NCBI GenBank assembly: GCA_018067055.1
Contig: JAGPVK010000152.1
Location: 1-23,201 of the forward strand
Direction of reading: 5' to 3'
Length of the DNA: 23,201 bases
DNA from: Sphingomonadales bacterium
GTDB taxonomy: Bacteria > Pseudomonadota > Alphaproteobacteria > Sphingomonadales > Sphingomonadaceae
The position numbers and the translations under genes are program-made. Shown here in pieces: positions 1 to 7,736 of this stretch; position 1 is the stretch's first letter; the number at the start of each line of letters is the position of its first letter. The notes below the pieces were generated by a model. That model searched no databases. It was not told the DNA's origin and saw only the letters and a list, made by a program, of their open reading frames with translations.

Positions 1-814
1 GAACACGAAAAACACCGTCGACCGGCTGCTTGTCGCCAATATCATGCCGATCATCAACGAAAATGACACGATCACCACCGCCGAAATCCGGGTTGGCGAC
101 AACGACCGGCTGTCGGCCAAAATAGCGCAGATGGTGCAGGCGGATGTGCTGGTCATCCTGACCCAGGTTGACGGCCTGTTCGATCGCGACCCGTCCGAGC
201 CAGGAGCAAAGCTGGTCGAGGAACTCAGCGACGTCTCTCCCTATCTGGCGGTGACCGAGGGCGTGAGCAGCCTTGGCAGTGGCGGCATGCTGACCAAGAT
301 ACAGGCGGCGCACATGGCGCAGAATGCTGGCTGCGAGACGCTGATCGCGCATGGCGAATATGAACAGCCGGTGACCTCGGTGCTGAACGGCGACCGGCGC
401 CATACCAAAATCTTGGCCAATGAACGGCCTGAATCCGCCTGGGCCAACTGGTTGTCCGACCGGTTGCAGATGGCGGGCAGCATCGTGGTCAACGCCCAGA
501 CCGCCGAAGCCTTCAAATCGGGCACGCGCCATATTGGCCGGGAAGACGTGCTCTCCATCCAGGGCCCTTATGTCAAAGGCGATGTCATCCATATTTACGG
601 GGAATCCGGTACCGAACTGGCGCGGGGCCTGACCAATTTCTCCTCCGACGAAACCATGGCTTTGGCTCGCAACCCGACGATGACGGCAATGCAGCTACTC
701 GGGTATAAAACCGGCGGCACGCTGATTACCGACAAGAATATGGTGGTACTGGATGACCGGCACCTTACTTGGGAATTGCCGGCAGGTGAGGATATGACCG
801 AAGTCGCTTCCTAG
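1..814 (+). CDS. proB: Glutamate 5-kinase, C-terminal part (5' end outside window)
   Basis: ProB phosphorylates L-glutamate to gamma-glutamyl phosphate, the first step of proline synthesis, in the cytoplasm. The open frame enters from the left edge (first full codon at base 2) and gives 270 residues. The kinase-domain motif PIINENDTITTAEIRVGDND is the conserved glutamate/nucleotide-binding segment, followed by QVDGLFDRDP. The last ~75 residues (SIVVNAQTAEAFKSG, then IQGPYVKGDVIHIYG and ELARGLTNFSSDE) look like the RNA-binding-type PUA domain found at the C-terminus of many ProB proteins. An ATG at 44 is internal, because conserved ProB sequence (NTVDRLLVANIMP) continues upstream of it, so the true start lies outside the window. 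The gene ends tail to tail with the MarR gene, and the two stop codons share the bases CTAG. Confidence 0.96.
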   Translation, partial: NTKNTVDRLLVANIMPIINENDTITTAEIRVGDNDRLSAKIAQMVQADVLVILTQVDGLFDRDPSEPGAKLVEELSDVSPYLAVTEGVSSLGSGGMLTKIQAAHMAQNAGCETLIAHGEYEQPVTSVLNGDRRHTKILANERPESAWANWLSDRLQMAGSIVVNAQTAEAFKSGTRHIGREDVLSIQGPYVKGDVIHIYGESGTELARGLTNFSSDETMALARNPTMTAMQLLGYKTGGTLITDKNMVVLDDRHLTWELPAGEDMTEVAS

Positions 815-1281
815 GGCCGGATTTCGCCAACCTCCAGGATCGGTGCGGAATCGAGCCGGTTGGCTTCCATCATCACCGCTATGCGCTGCACCGAAGAGAC
901 CAGCAGATTCTGCTCCCAGGGTTCCAGTTTGGAAAACGAAACCAGAAAATCTTCCTGCAACAATTCCGGAGCATTTTGAACGCATGCTCTTCCCTGTTCG
1001 GTCAGCACGATATCCACCGACCGCCCGTCATCCTCGCTTTTTTCGCGGGTAACCATCCCTGACTTTGCCAGCCGGTCGACAATCGAGGTTACCGTGGCAT
1101 GCGACAGATGAACCGATTTGGCGATTACCGACGGTTTTGCCCGACCCTCCTTGGCCAGTTCCTTCAACAACAACAGCTGCGGGGTGGTTTGACCGGTCTC
1201 TTTCTCCAGTTTTTTGGACTGCAAATCGATGGCCCGGTTGATCTGGCGCAAGGCCACCAAAAGCGCGTTTGAGTTTGACAT
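811..1281 (-). CDS. MarR-family winged-helix transcriptional regulator
   Basis: A 156-residue protein with the MarR layout: an N-terminal dimerisation helix, then a winged helix (QLLLLKELAKEG, PSVIAKSVHLSHATVTSIVDRLAKSGMV as the recognition helix region) and the wing motif REKSEDDGRSVDIVLTEQG with the family's D-x-R. MarR proteins are homodimeric DNA binders, usually repressors released by small ligands or oxidants. I chose the ATG at 1281; the frame extends to a TTG at 1311, but ATG gives the normal MarR length. Its only close neighbour, proB, is convergent, so its target is unknown. A dyad-symmetric element 35 bases upstream (1316-1338) has the ATTG/CAAT form common in MarR operators, which suggests autoregulation. 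Confidence 0.9.
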   Translation of the reverse strand: MSNSNALLVALRQINRAIDLQSKKLEKETGQTTPQLLLLKELAKEGRAKPSVIAKSVHLSHATVTSIVDRLAKSGMVTREKSEDDGRSVDIVLTEQGRACVQNAPELLQEDFLVSFSKLEPWEQNLLVSSVQRIAVMMEANRLDSAPILEVGEIRP

Positions 1282-1315
1282 GATGAGCCTGTTACAGGTT
1301 TTTGGCTGCAATAGC

Positions 1316-1338
1316 CCAGAAGATTGTCAATTTTCTGG
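1316..1338. promoter_or_regulatory. Probable MarR operator: 23-bp dyad upstream of the marR-type gene
   Basis: The element is symmetric about T1327. Inner half-sites ATTG (1323-1326) and CAAT (1328-1331) are flanked by outer arms CCAGAA (1316-1321) and TTCTGG (1333-1338), so 10 of 11 base pairs are symmetric and only 1322/1332 mismatch. Read on the minus strand, the centre contains TTGACA, a perfect -35 hexamer for the regulator gene, so a bound dimer would block the promoter. No convincing -10 is seen 17 bases on. ATTG...CAAT cores are common in MarR-family operators. A shorter dyad, CCTGT-t-ACAGG (1288-1298), lies between this element and the ATG. Confidence 0.6.
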
Positions 1339-1359
1339 TCGTTGGCCAAGCTTCGGCCG

Positions 1360-1785
1360 CTAGTCCCACACCGACCGGAACCGGATCTTGTCGCCAATCA
1401 GGTCGGCCACGGTGAAGCCGTCCAGATGGCGCAGGAAGGCTTCGATACCGCCGGCGAGAACATGACGCAGACCGCAGGCCGGCGTGATGACACAGCTGCC
1501 GTCGGCTCCATCAAAACATTCGACGAAGGCGCCATAATCCTCGAAGATGCGGACAACCTGTCCGACATTGATTGCCGCGGCTGGCTGATTGAGCAACAGC
1601 CCCCCGCTACGGCCGCGAACGCTGTCGACAAAGCCCTCTGCCGCCAGGCGCTGCGCGACCTTCATCAGATGATTTTTCGAAATGCCATATTGCCGGGCAA
1701 TTTCGGCGATCGAATGGTGGCCATCATGCGCGGCCAGATACATCAAGGTGCGAAGCGCATAATCGGTTTGAACGGATAATCTCAT
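1360..1785 (-). CDS. nsrR: Rrf2-family iron-sulfur repressor, NsrR-like (nitric oxide sensor)
   Basis: A 141-residue Rrf2 protein beginning MRLSVQTDYALRTLMYLA, the usual NsrR opening. The winged helix covers residues ~22-65 (SIAEIARQYGISKNHLMKVAQRL, then VRGRSGGLLLN). Three cysteines, C90, C98 and C104, in the form C-x7-C-x5-C with CVITPACGL, match the cluster ligands of NsrR and related Rrf2 sensors. In known NsrR proteins nitric oxide attacks the [Fe-S] cluster and relieves repression of NO-detoxification genes. It is divergent from a truncated-haemoglobin operon, and two NsrR-like boxes lie between them, one starting 3 bases above this ATG, so it probably represses both itself and the operon. 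IscR and RirA are less likely given the residues around the third cysteine and the operon content. Confidence 0.87.
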   Translation of the reverse strand: MRLSVQTDYALRTLMYLAAHDGHHSIAEIARQYGISKNHLMKVAQRLAAEGFVDSVRGRSGGLLLNQPAAAINVGQVVRIFEDYGAFVECFDGADGSCVITPACGLRHVLAGGIEAFLRHLDGFTVADLIGDKIRFRSVWD

Positions 1786-1787
1786 AA

Positions 1788-1810
1788 AAGATGCATATCA
1801 TATATTGCAT
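1788..1810. promoter_or_regulatory. nsrR: NsrR-like half-site box adjacent to nsrR start
   Basis: AAGATGCATAT (1788-1798) matches the NsrR half-site AAGATGYATTT at 10 of 11 positions. The opposite half, 1800-1810, is degenerate (about 6 of 11). It directly abuts the nsrR start codon on the minus strand and could mediate autorepression. NsrR can bind single good half-sites in other bacteria, so this may be a half-site rather than a full operator. Confidence 0.45.
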
Positions 1811-1830
1811 TTAAACGCCAAGCGGCATAA

Positions 1831-1853
1831 ACAGTGCATATGAAATACATCTT
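1831..1853. promoter_or_regulatory. NsrR-type operator upstream of the globin operon
   Basis: This is an 11-1-11 arrangement. The right half AAATACATCTT (1843-1853) is a perfect match to the NsrR half-site in reverse orientation. The left half ACAGTGCATAT (1831-1841) matches at 7 of 11 positions, including the TGCAT core. The centre is G1842. The box ends 15 bases before the globin ATG, where a bound repressor would block transcription or the early initiation complex. Confidence 0.65.
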
Positions 1854-1868
1854 AACCGAGTCGAGGCC

Positions 1869-2333
1869 ATGACCGAACTTAGCTATGCCGAACGCGCCAG
1901 AGCGAAAAAGACAGCGCAGGCCAATGCGCTGGGTATTGATGATGCTCTGATTTCCAATCTGGTTGAGAAATTTTATGGCGCCATCCGCGCTGACGCGCTG
2001 CTCGGGCCGATATTTAAATCTCATGTCGCAGACTGGACGCCCCATCTCGCCCGGATGAAGGATTTCTGGGCGTCGGTGACGCTTGAGTCCGGTCGTTTTC
2101 GCGGCAATCCGATGCTCAAGCATATCGCGGTCGGCGGCCTCGACAGTCTGCATTTCGACCGCTGGCTGGTGCTCTGGAATCAGACACTTGATGATGTCGC
2201 CCCCAGTGAAGCGGCGGCTCAGGTCTTTCGCGAGGCTGCTGACCGTATCGCGTCCAGCCTGCTCACCGGCATCAAGGTCCAGCGTGGCGGTCTCGACGCC
2301 ATTTCCAAACCAGAGGAGAAGCAATCATGTTGA
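1869..2333 (+). CDS. Group III truncated haemoglobin
   Basis: A 154-residue globin with the group III (P-type) pattern: FYGAIRADALLGPIF in helix B with the B10 tyrosine (Y36), W56 and the run RMKDFWASVTL, then FRGNPMLKHI, in which H85 is the proximal haem ligand, and RWLVLWNQTL with the tryptophan near position G8 (W102). Group III globins bind O2 and NO tightly; in Campylobacter the homologue is induced by nitrosative stress. The usual length is ~130 residues, and this protein has short extra tails at both ends (a charged RARAKKTAQA segment and ISKPEEKQSC). It is the first gene of a coupled operon behind an NsrR-type box, overlapping the next gene by 7 bases. NO scavenging or dioxygenation is the likely role, inferred from family and context. 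Confidence 0.92.
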   Translation: MTELSYAERARAKKTAQANALGIDDALISNLVEKFYGAIRADALLGPIFKSHVADWTPHLARMKDFWASVTLESGRFRGNPMLKHIAVGGLDSLHFDRWLVLWNQTLDDVAPSEAAAQVFREAADRIASSLLTGIKVQRGGLDAISKPEEKQSC

Positions 2334-2770
2334 TGGATTTTCAGATCGAAGGCGGGCAGGCGATCACCGCTGAAATCAATGCGGAAATGCAGAACCTGTC
2401 CGAGCACTGCCGGGCCCCGTCACATGAAAGCCGGACTTTTGAGCTGCCCGCTTCGGTATGGATCACCATGTTCGGTTCTTATGCTGTGTTCTTCGCGGCC
2501 TTATTCATGGCAACCGGTCACGGCACGGCTGCGATATTCGCGCTGGTGATCAGCATCGCCTATACCATCATGTATTTCGGCACCGCGGTGGTCTTGAACA
2601 ATATCAGCGCAGCCGAACGAAAATCTCGGCCTTGGGCTCACTCCGCCAGTGGAATCGAAACGCAGACGGGCTGGATGGACAATAGAGCCGCTTACGCCCA
2701 GATTTTGACGGTACCGATATTGCTGGCGGTCTTTGCCTGCTGCTTTGCCCTTATCCGGGCCGTGATCTGA
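2327..2770 (+). CDS. Unrecognised three-helix membrane protein in the NO operon
   Basis: I do not recognise a named family for this 147-residue protein. A ~40-residue N-terminal region is followed by hydrophobic helices at ~44-63, ~67-90 and ~124-145, separated by a polar loop (AAERKSRPWAHSASGIETQTGWMDNRAA). Cysteines sit at C28 and as a CC pair within the last helix; one histidine is near the second helix (H65). The start is ATG 2327 behind GAGGAG; an ATG two codons later (2333) is possible. It overlaps the globin by 7 bases, and its TGA shares an A with the next ATG, so all three genes are probably translationally coupled. An inner-membrane partner for the globin or for NO-related respiration is conceivable, but this is inference from context only. 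Confidence 0.85.
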   Translation: MLMDFQIEGGQAITAEINAEMQNLSEHCRAPSHESRTFELPASVWITMFGSYAVFFAALFMATGHGTAAIFALVISIAYTIMYFGTAVVLNNISAAERKSRPWAHSASGIETQTGWMDNRAAYAQILTVPILLAVFACCFALIRAVI

Positions 2771-3075
2771 TGTCCGGCACTGCCAAGCCAGCCGCGCCTT
2801 ATGGCGCTTCACCGATCTTCGATGAGATCAGCCTGCCTGACAAACTGCGCAACGAGCATAGCACCAAGGATGGCACCTGGGGCCTGCTGCGGGTGCTGGA
2901 AGGAGAGGTCGAACTGGTCTTTATCGATCCGCCATCGCAGCGCCTGGTAACGGTCGATGACCCCGCGCCGATCCCGCCGCAGGCGCCACATTTTGTCAAA
3001 CTGAACGGCCCGGTGAAAATGCAGGTCGAGTTTTATCGGGAAAATCCCTTGCCGGAGGAAAATAGCACGGATTGA
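2770..3075 (+). CDS. DUF1971 / YeaR-TehB-like small cupin-type protein
   Basis: A 101-residue protein matching the DUF1971 pattern: KLRNEHSTKDGTWGLLRVLEGEVELVFIDP, then PIPPQAPHFVKLNGPVKMQVEFYRE. The fold is expected to be a small beta barrel, as in the C-terminal part of some TehB tellurite-resistance proteins and in E. coli YeaR. E. coli yeaR is induced by nitrate, nitrite and NO and is repressed by NsrR, which agrees with its place here as the third gene of an NsrR-linked operon. The biochemical role of the family is not established. The start ATG overlaps the preceding stop by one base (TGATG). Confidence 0.88.
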   Translation: MSGTAKPAAPYGASPIFDEISLPDKLRNEHSTKDGTWGLLRVLEGEVELVFIDPPSQRLVTVDDPAPIPPQAPHFVKLNGPVKMQVEFYRENPLPEENSTD

Positions 3076-3100
3076 GGGATCACCCTCGGGTGCTTATCCC
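3076..3100. terminator. Possible hairpin between convergent operons
   Basis: Immediately after the DUF1971 stop, GGGAT (3076-3080) pairs with ATCCC (3096-3100), and inside it ACCC (3082-3085) pairs with GGGT (3088-3091). There is no T-run on either side, so this is at best a weak or factor-assisted terminator separating this operon from the convergent RND operon. Confidence 0.35.
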
Positions 3101-3123
3101 AAACCTTGCTGCGCCGCCGGACA

Positions 3124-6100
3124 TCAGGCCCGAGACGGATGCGCAATCAGCTGTTTCCAATATCGTTTGACCCGCCGCTTGCCGACATATTCCAATATCG
3201 TCAGCGCCGGGATCAGCAATTGCAGGATGATCGCGCCGAACAGCACGCCGAAACCCAGGCTGGCCGACATCGGGATCAGAAACTGTGCCTGAACGCTGGT
3301 TTCAAAGGTGATCGGCGCGACGCCGAGAAAGGTTGTCAGCGACGTCAGCATGATCGGCCGGAATCGCGATTTCGTCGCGTTTATGATCGCCTCTTCAATG
3401 GCCATGCCGTCGCGCAGATTCTCGTTGATGAAATCGATCAGGATCAGTGAACCGTTCACGATCACCCCCGACAGCGCGATCATGCCGAACATGCTGAGTA
3501 CACCCAGCGGCAGGCCAAGGATCAGGTGACCGATCAGCGCGCCAATGATGCCGAACGGGATCACCGCCATGATGATCAGCGGTTGCAGATAGGATTTGAA
3601 CGGGATCGCCAGCAGCGCATAGATCATCAGCAGCGCAGCGACAAAGGCAAGTCCCAGATCACCGAAAGATTCCTGCTGCTCCTCCTGCTCTCCGCCAAAG
3701 CTGTAAAGCAATTGCGGATAGTCGGCTTGCAGGGCCGGCATGATTTCGTCGGTCAGGGCGGTGGCAATTTCCTGACTGGTGACAATATTCGTATCGATAT
3801 CGGCGGTGACGGTCGTGATCCGTCGGCCATCGGTCCGGCGGATGATTGCCGGAGCCTGGCCAAAGGACACGTCGGCCAGGGTGGCCAGCGGTACTTCACC
3901 ACCGGGCACGCGGACCCGGAACCGTTCGACATCGACGATCGAATTGCGTTCCGCTTCCGGCAGCCGGATATAGACGCGCATGTCTTCCTGGCCCCGCTGT
4001 ACGCGCAGCGCTTCGCTGCCGAAGAATGCGGCACGCACCTGCAGCGCGACATCCTGCAAGGTTACTCCCAGGGAACGGGCCTCGGGCTTCAACCGCAACT
4101 GGATTTCCTTCAGCCCTTCATCCTGGTCGCTCTCGATATCGAACACGCCGGAAAAACGGTTCAGCCTTTGCATCAGTCTTGTCGATGCGGCCTCCACCAC
4201 CGCCGGATCCGGATCAGAAATCTGCACATCAACCGGTGCGCCAATCGAGATCAGGTCCGAGGCAAAGACCAGCGAGCGGGCTTCGACGATCGGACCGACG
4301 GTTTCCCGCCAGGCATTTTCGAAATCCCGTGATGCCAGCTCCCGCTGGTCACCGGGAATGAAACTGAACTGGACGCTGGCAATATTGGAAGCAAAACCGC
4401 CACTTTGGGCATTGGGCCCGGTGGCGCGCGGTGCCTGTCCGATCAGGGTGAAGATGCCACGCAGCGGCGATGGATCGCCTTCATCTGCGCGCGCTGCAAA
4501 TTTCGCGTAGGTTTCGCGGCCGCCCTGTTCGATCAGACGAGCGATTTTCTCGGTTTCCGCGATCGTCGTTCCGGCCGGCATTTCCAGGCTTGCCGTGACG
4601 ACATCGGCTTCGATAGCGGGAAAGAAGGAATTCTTGATAATGCCGGCCGGGATCAGCGAACCGATCAATATCAGCAGCGCGACGCTGCCCGCCAAAATCA
4701 CGAACGGCATGCGAACGGAAAATTTGACCGCCCGGTCGAGCGGGCCGTCGACGAAGGCCTGATAATAGACATCGACCTTTGCCTGAACCTGCTCGAAAAA
4801 CCGGGTCACGGGATTGTGGGTGGGCGTGCCGGGTATCGGCAAGTGGCTAAGATGATTGGGCAGAATCAGCAGGCTTTCGACCAGCGACAGGAACAGGACA
4901 GCGACCACGACCAGCGGAATGTCGGCCAGTATCTTGCCCATCACACCGCCGATGGCGAACAGTGGCGAAAAGGCCGCGACGGTGGTCAGCACGGCAAAAA
5001 TGACCGGCATGGTGACCCGCCGTGCGCCGCTGATCGCTGCACCCATACCGGTGCGCCCGGCTTCGCGGCGGGCATAGACGCTTTCGCCGACGACAATGGC
5101 GTCATCGACCACCAGCCCCAGCGCCAGAATGAAGCCGAACAGCGAGAACATGTTGATGCTGGAGCCAGCAAGATCGAGCAGAAAAATCGCGCCGACAAAG
5201 GTCACACCAATGCCCAGCGCCGTCCAGGCCGCCAGCCGGATGTCGAGAAACAGGGTGAGCGCGATCAACACCAGAAACAGGCCGATGGCGGCATTTTTCA
5301 GCAGCAGGCTCAGGCGATCATTCAGCAGTTCGCTATCGTCGCTCCAGACCGCGTAGGAAATCCCTTCCGGCAGCGAGTGCGCGAACGCGCCCTCGAGATA
5401 GCCCTTGGTCGCACGGGAGATATCCAGCACGCGTTCATCGCTGGTCCGGAAAACCTCGACGAATGCAACCGGCTTGCCGTTGTAAAGCGACACCAGGTCC
5501 GAATCCTCAAACTCGTCCCGGATGTTCGCGATCTGCCCGAGGCGGATCAAGGCACCATTTTCATTGCTGACCAGCACGATATCCTCGAAATTCTGCTGGT
5601 TATAATTTTGTCCGATGGTCCGCACGCGGACTTCTTCGGTGTCGGTGTCGATCGAACCGGCGGGGCTGTCCAGGCTGCTGGCGGCGATCGTGCGTGATAT
5701 ATCGTTGAGCGACAGACCAAAGGCCTGCAACGTATCTTGCGGTACCTCGATCGACACCTCGTAATCGCGGATCGAGCTGGTATCGACAAAGGAAATTTCG
5801 GGCAGAGCCGCCAGCGCATCCTCCAGCCGATAGGCTGTTTCCTTCAGCGCATTTTCGGAAACATCGCCAAAAATGGCAATGCGGACCACGCTTTGCCGGG
5901 TGGTCAGCTCGCGAACCTCGGGTTCTTCCGCTTCATCCGGAAAGGTCTGAATCTGGTCAATTTCAGCCTTTATGTCATCCAGCGCGCGATCGATATTCGT
6001 ACCGAGCTGCAATTCGACGGAGACCGTACCGATATTCTCCGCAGCAATGGACTTTACCTTCTTGACGTCCTCGACGGCTTCCACTGCTTCTTCAATTTTC

Positions 6101-6360
6101 TGGACAATCGATTCCTCGATCTCGTCCGGCGTAGCCCCGGGATAGGCAACGCTGATCTGGATTGTGTCGAGGCTATTTTCGGCAAAAACTTCCTGAACGA
6201 TCGTCCGGTAGGACAGGATGCCGGCGACGATCAGGAATAGCATCAGCAGATTGGCCGCGACACCATTGCGCGCCATGAAAGCAACGACCCCGCTCTGCTC
6301 CATTACTGCCTTGCTCGGTTGTTCCGGTACGGAAGGGTCTGAATCGCTGCGCTCGCTCAT
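3124..6360 (-). CDS. RND efflux pump permease subunit (HAE1/AcrB type)
   Basis: This 1078-residue protein is the inner-membrane proton-driven pump of a tripartite exporter. The expected architecture is seen: TM1 near residues 30-50 (GVAANLLMLFLIVAGILSY), a first large periplasmic loop (QISVAYPGATPDEIEESI), a TM2-TM6 bundle, a second periplasmic loop, then TM7-TM12. The TM4 motif ALGLVVDDAIVVGE carries the paired aspartates D419/D420 that relay protons in AcrB (D407/D408). This places it in the drug-exporting HAE1 group rather than the heavy-metal group. AcrB is 1049 residues, so the length is normal. The start ATG overlaps the adaptor stop (ATGA). It is the last gene of the operon. The substrate cannot be read from sequence. 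Confidence 0.95.
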   Translation of the reverse strand: MSERSDSDPSVPEQPSKAVMEQSGVVAFMARNGVAANLLMLFLIVAGILSYRTIVQEVFAENSLDTIQISVAYPGATPDEIEESIVQKIEEAVEAVEDVKKVKSIAAENIGTVSVELQLGTNIDRALDDIKAEIDQIQTFPDEAEEPEVRELTTRQSVVRIAIFGDVSENALKETAYRLEDALAALPEISFVDTSSIRDYEVSIEVPQDTLQAFGLSLNDISRTIAASSLDSPAGSIDTDTEEVRVRTIGQNYNQQNFEDIVLVSNENGALIRLGQIANIRDEFEDSDLVSLYNGKPVAFVEVFRTSDERVLDISRATKGYLEGAFAHSLPEGISYAVWSDDSELLNDRLSLLLKNAAIGLFLVLIALTLFLDIRLAAWTALGIGVTFVGAIFLLDLAGSSINMFSLFGFILALGLVVDDAIVVGESVYARREAGRTGMGAAISGARRVTMPVIFAVLTTVAAFSPLFAIGGVMGKILADIPLVVVAVLFLSLVESLLILPNHLSHLPIPGTPTHNPVTRFFEQVQAKVDVYYQAFVDGPLDRAVKFSVRMPFVILAGSVALLILIGSLIPAGIIKNSFFPAIEADVVTASLEMPAGTTIAETEKIARLIEQGGRETYAKFAARADEGDPSPLRGIFTLIGQAPRATGPNAQSGGFASNIASVQFSFIPGDQRELASRDFENAWRETVGPIVEARSLVFASDLISIGAPVDVQISDPDPAVVEAASTRLMQRLNRFSGVFDIESDQDEGLKEIQLRLKPEARSLGVTLQDVALQVRAAFFGSEALRVQRGQEDMRVYIRLPEAERNSIVDVERFRVRVPGGEVPLATLADVSFGQAPAIIRRTDGRRITTVTADIDTNIVTSQEIATALTDEIMPALQADYPQLLYSFGGEQEEQQESFGDLGLAFVAALLMIYALLAIPFKSYLQPLIIMAVIPFGIIGALIGHLILGLPLGVLSMFGMIALSGVIVNGSLILIDFINENLRDGMAIEEAIINATKSRFRPIMLTSLTTFLGVAPITFETSVQAQFLIPMSASLGFGVLFGAIILQLLIPALTILEYVGKRRVKRYWKQLIAHPSRA

Positions 6361-7736
6361 TTGACCGGTTTGGCCTTGGCATCGGATTTTGCTGTGCTTG
6401 GGCCCGTCGCCGGTGCCTTTGCTGCTCGCCGGGTTTCGGCAATTCTGACCCGCAGCCCCTCGGTTGCGATTTTCAGATTGCCGGTAACGACAGTCGGCTT
6501 GGCACCCAGACCTCTGGTGCTGATCAGCGCTGTTGTGTCGGATCGCTGATAAATATCAACGGTGACGATGTGCAACTTGCCGTCCTGAACCAGCCATATT
6601 TTGTTACCAGCCCGCAAGGCCGCCAGCGGCAGCACCGCATAGCTATCCAGTGCCCTGCCGGTTATTTCAGCCGCGACAAAACTGCCGACGAACAGGGGAG
6701 GGGTACCGGATGCGGTCGTTGATTTCGCGTCATTTTCCGCCACGGCGGCCGGCGCGCCTCCGCGTATCGGATTGGGGATACGAAGATACACATCAATCGT
6801 CCGCGTCTGCGGGTTGAGCAAGCCGTTGACCCGGTCAACATAGGCAGACCAGCGATAGCGCACACCGCCATAGTCGGAATATACCGACGCTTCGATCCTG
6901 GCTCCGGCACCCGCGCGGAACAATTGCGGGATCAGCGCAGCATCGCGTTCCGACAGCGGGATGACCGCTTCATAATCCGCAGTGCCGACGATTGAACCCA
7001 GCGACTGGCCGGGCTGGACGTAGCTGCCCAGGGCGATTTGTTCGGCCCGGACAATGCCTGAAAATGGCGCGCGCACCACGGTGCGCTGCAAGGCGGTCTG
7101 GGCGTTGGCGAGATTGGCTTGCGCTCGTCGCAGTCCGGCGCGAGCCGATTGCAACTGCGGTTGCCGGGTTGCGAGGCCGTTGGTGGCTATTTTCTGCCTG
7201 GATTGCGGACCGTCCAGCTCGGCTTTTTTTGCCAAAACGTCGGGAGGCAATATTTGCGCCGCATAGTCACTGCTGTCGACACTGGCATAGGCATTGCCGC
7301 CGCTGACTCCGCGTTGCTGGAAACGGTCCAGCTCGGCTTTCGCCAGAGTGACTTCTTCTTGGGCCTGCATCAGGGCGACATTTTGCGATGCGACATCGGC
7401 TTGCGCTGTTTGCACTGCATTCCGGTAATCCGAAGTATCGATGCGAAACAGCGTGGACCCCTGCGCCACACGCTGGCCTTCGCGCAGGTCAGGATTGACA
7501 TAGACCAGCTTGCCGGCAACCTCAGCCGCCAGCGTCAGTTCCTCGCGCGCACGTACCGTGCCGGCACCCTGGACCATCAGGTTGCCAGACCGTATTTCCA
7601 GCACTTCGGCTTCGACCAGCGGGATCAATTCCTCGGGCGGCTTCTCCTCCGGTTCGGAGCGTAGCAGGATCAGCATGGCGGCAATCAATATCGCCACGAG
7701 CAGGATCAAGCCGCCGATTACGCGTTGCCTTTGCAC
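6357..7736 (-). CDS. RND efflux periplasmic adaptor (membrane fusion protein)
   Basis: A 459-residue HlyD/AcrA-like adaptor linking the inner-membrane pump to the outer-membrane channel. One N-terminal membrane anchor (residues ~7-25, GGLILLVAILIAAMLILL) is followed by a lipoyl-like half-motif (GTVRAREELTLAAEVAGKLVYV), a long helical hairpin (~115-215) rich in A, Q and L, the second lipoyl half (VVRAPFSGIVRAEQIALGSYVQPGQSL, quoted as two parts: VVRAPFSGIV and IALGSYVQPGQ), and beta-barrel and membrane-proximal domains. The Pro/Ala/Lys-rich tail after residue ~440 looks disordered. The start is GTG at 7736, directly after the TAA of the upstream channel gene and preceded by GGAGAAG. It overlaps the pump gene by 4 bases. 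Confidence 0.94.
   Translation of the reverse strand: MQRQRVIGGLILLVAILIAAMLILLRSEPEEKPPEELIPLVEAEVLEIRSGNLMVQGAGTVRAREELTLAAEVAGKLVYVNPDLREGQRVAQGSTLFRIDTSDYRNAVQTAQADVASQNVALMQAQEEVTLAKAELDRFQQRGVSGGNAYASVDSSDYAAQILPPDVLAKKAELDGPQSRQKIATNGLATRQPQLQSARAGLRRAQANLANAQTALQRTVVRAPFSGIVRAEQIALGSYVQPGQSLGSIVGTADYEAVIPLSERDAALIPQLFRAGAGARIEASVYSDYGGVRYRWSAYVDRVNGLLNPQTRTIDVYLRIPNPIRGGAPAAVAENDAKSTTASGTPPLFVGSFVAAEITGRALDSYAVLPLAALRAGNKIWLVQDGKLHIVTVDIYQRSDTTALISTRGLGAKPTVVTGNLKIATEGLRVRIAETRRAAKAPATGPSTAKSDAKAKPVK

Noticed and set aside
1782-2324. A 180-codon minus-strand frame across the NsrR promoter and the globin gene
   Set aside because: It covers the operator and lies antisense to a well-recognised globin; no protein family pattern is visible.
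3526-5697. Long plus-strand open frames (268 and 430 codons) opposite the RND pump gene
   Set aside because: They are antisense shadows in GC-rich coding DNA: Gln/Arg/Asp-rich translations with no domain pattern, and they lie wholly inside a clear 1078-residue pump.
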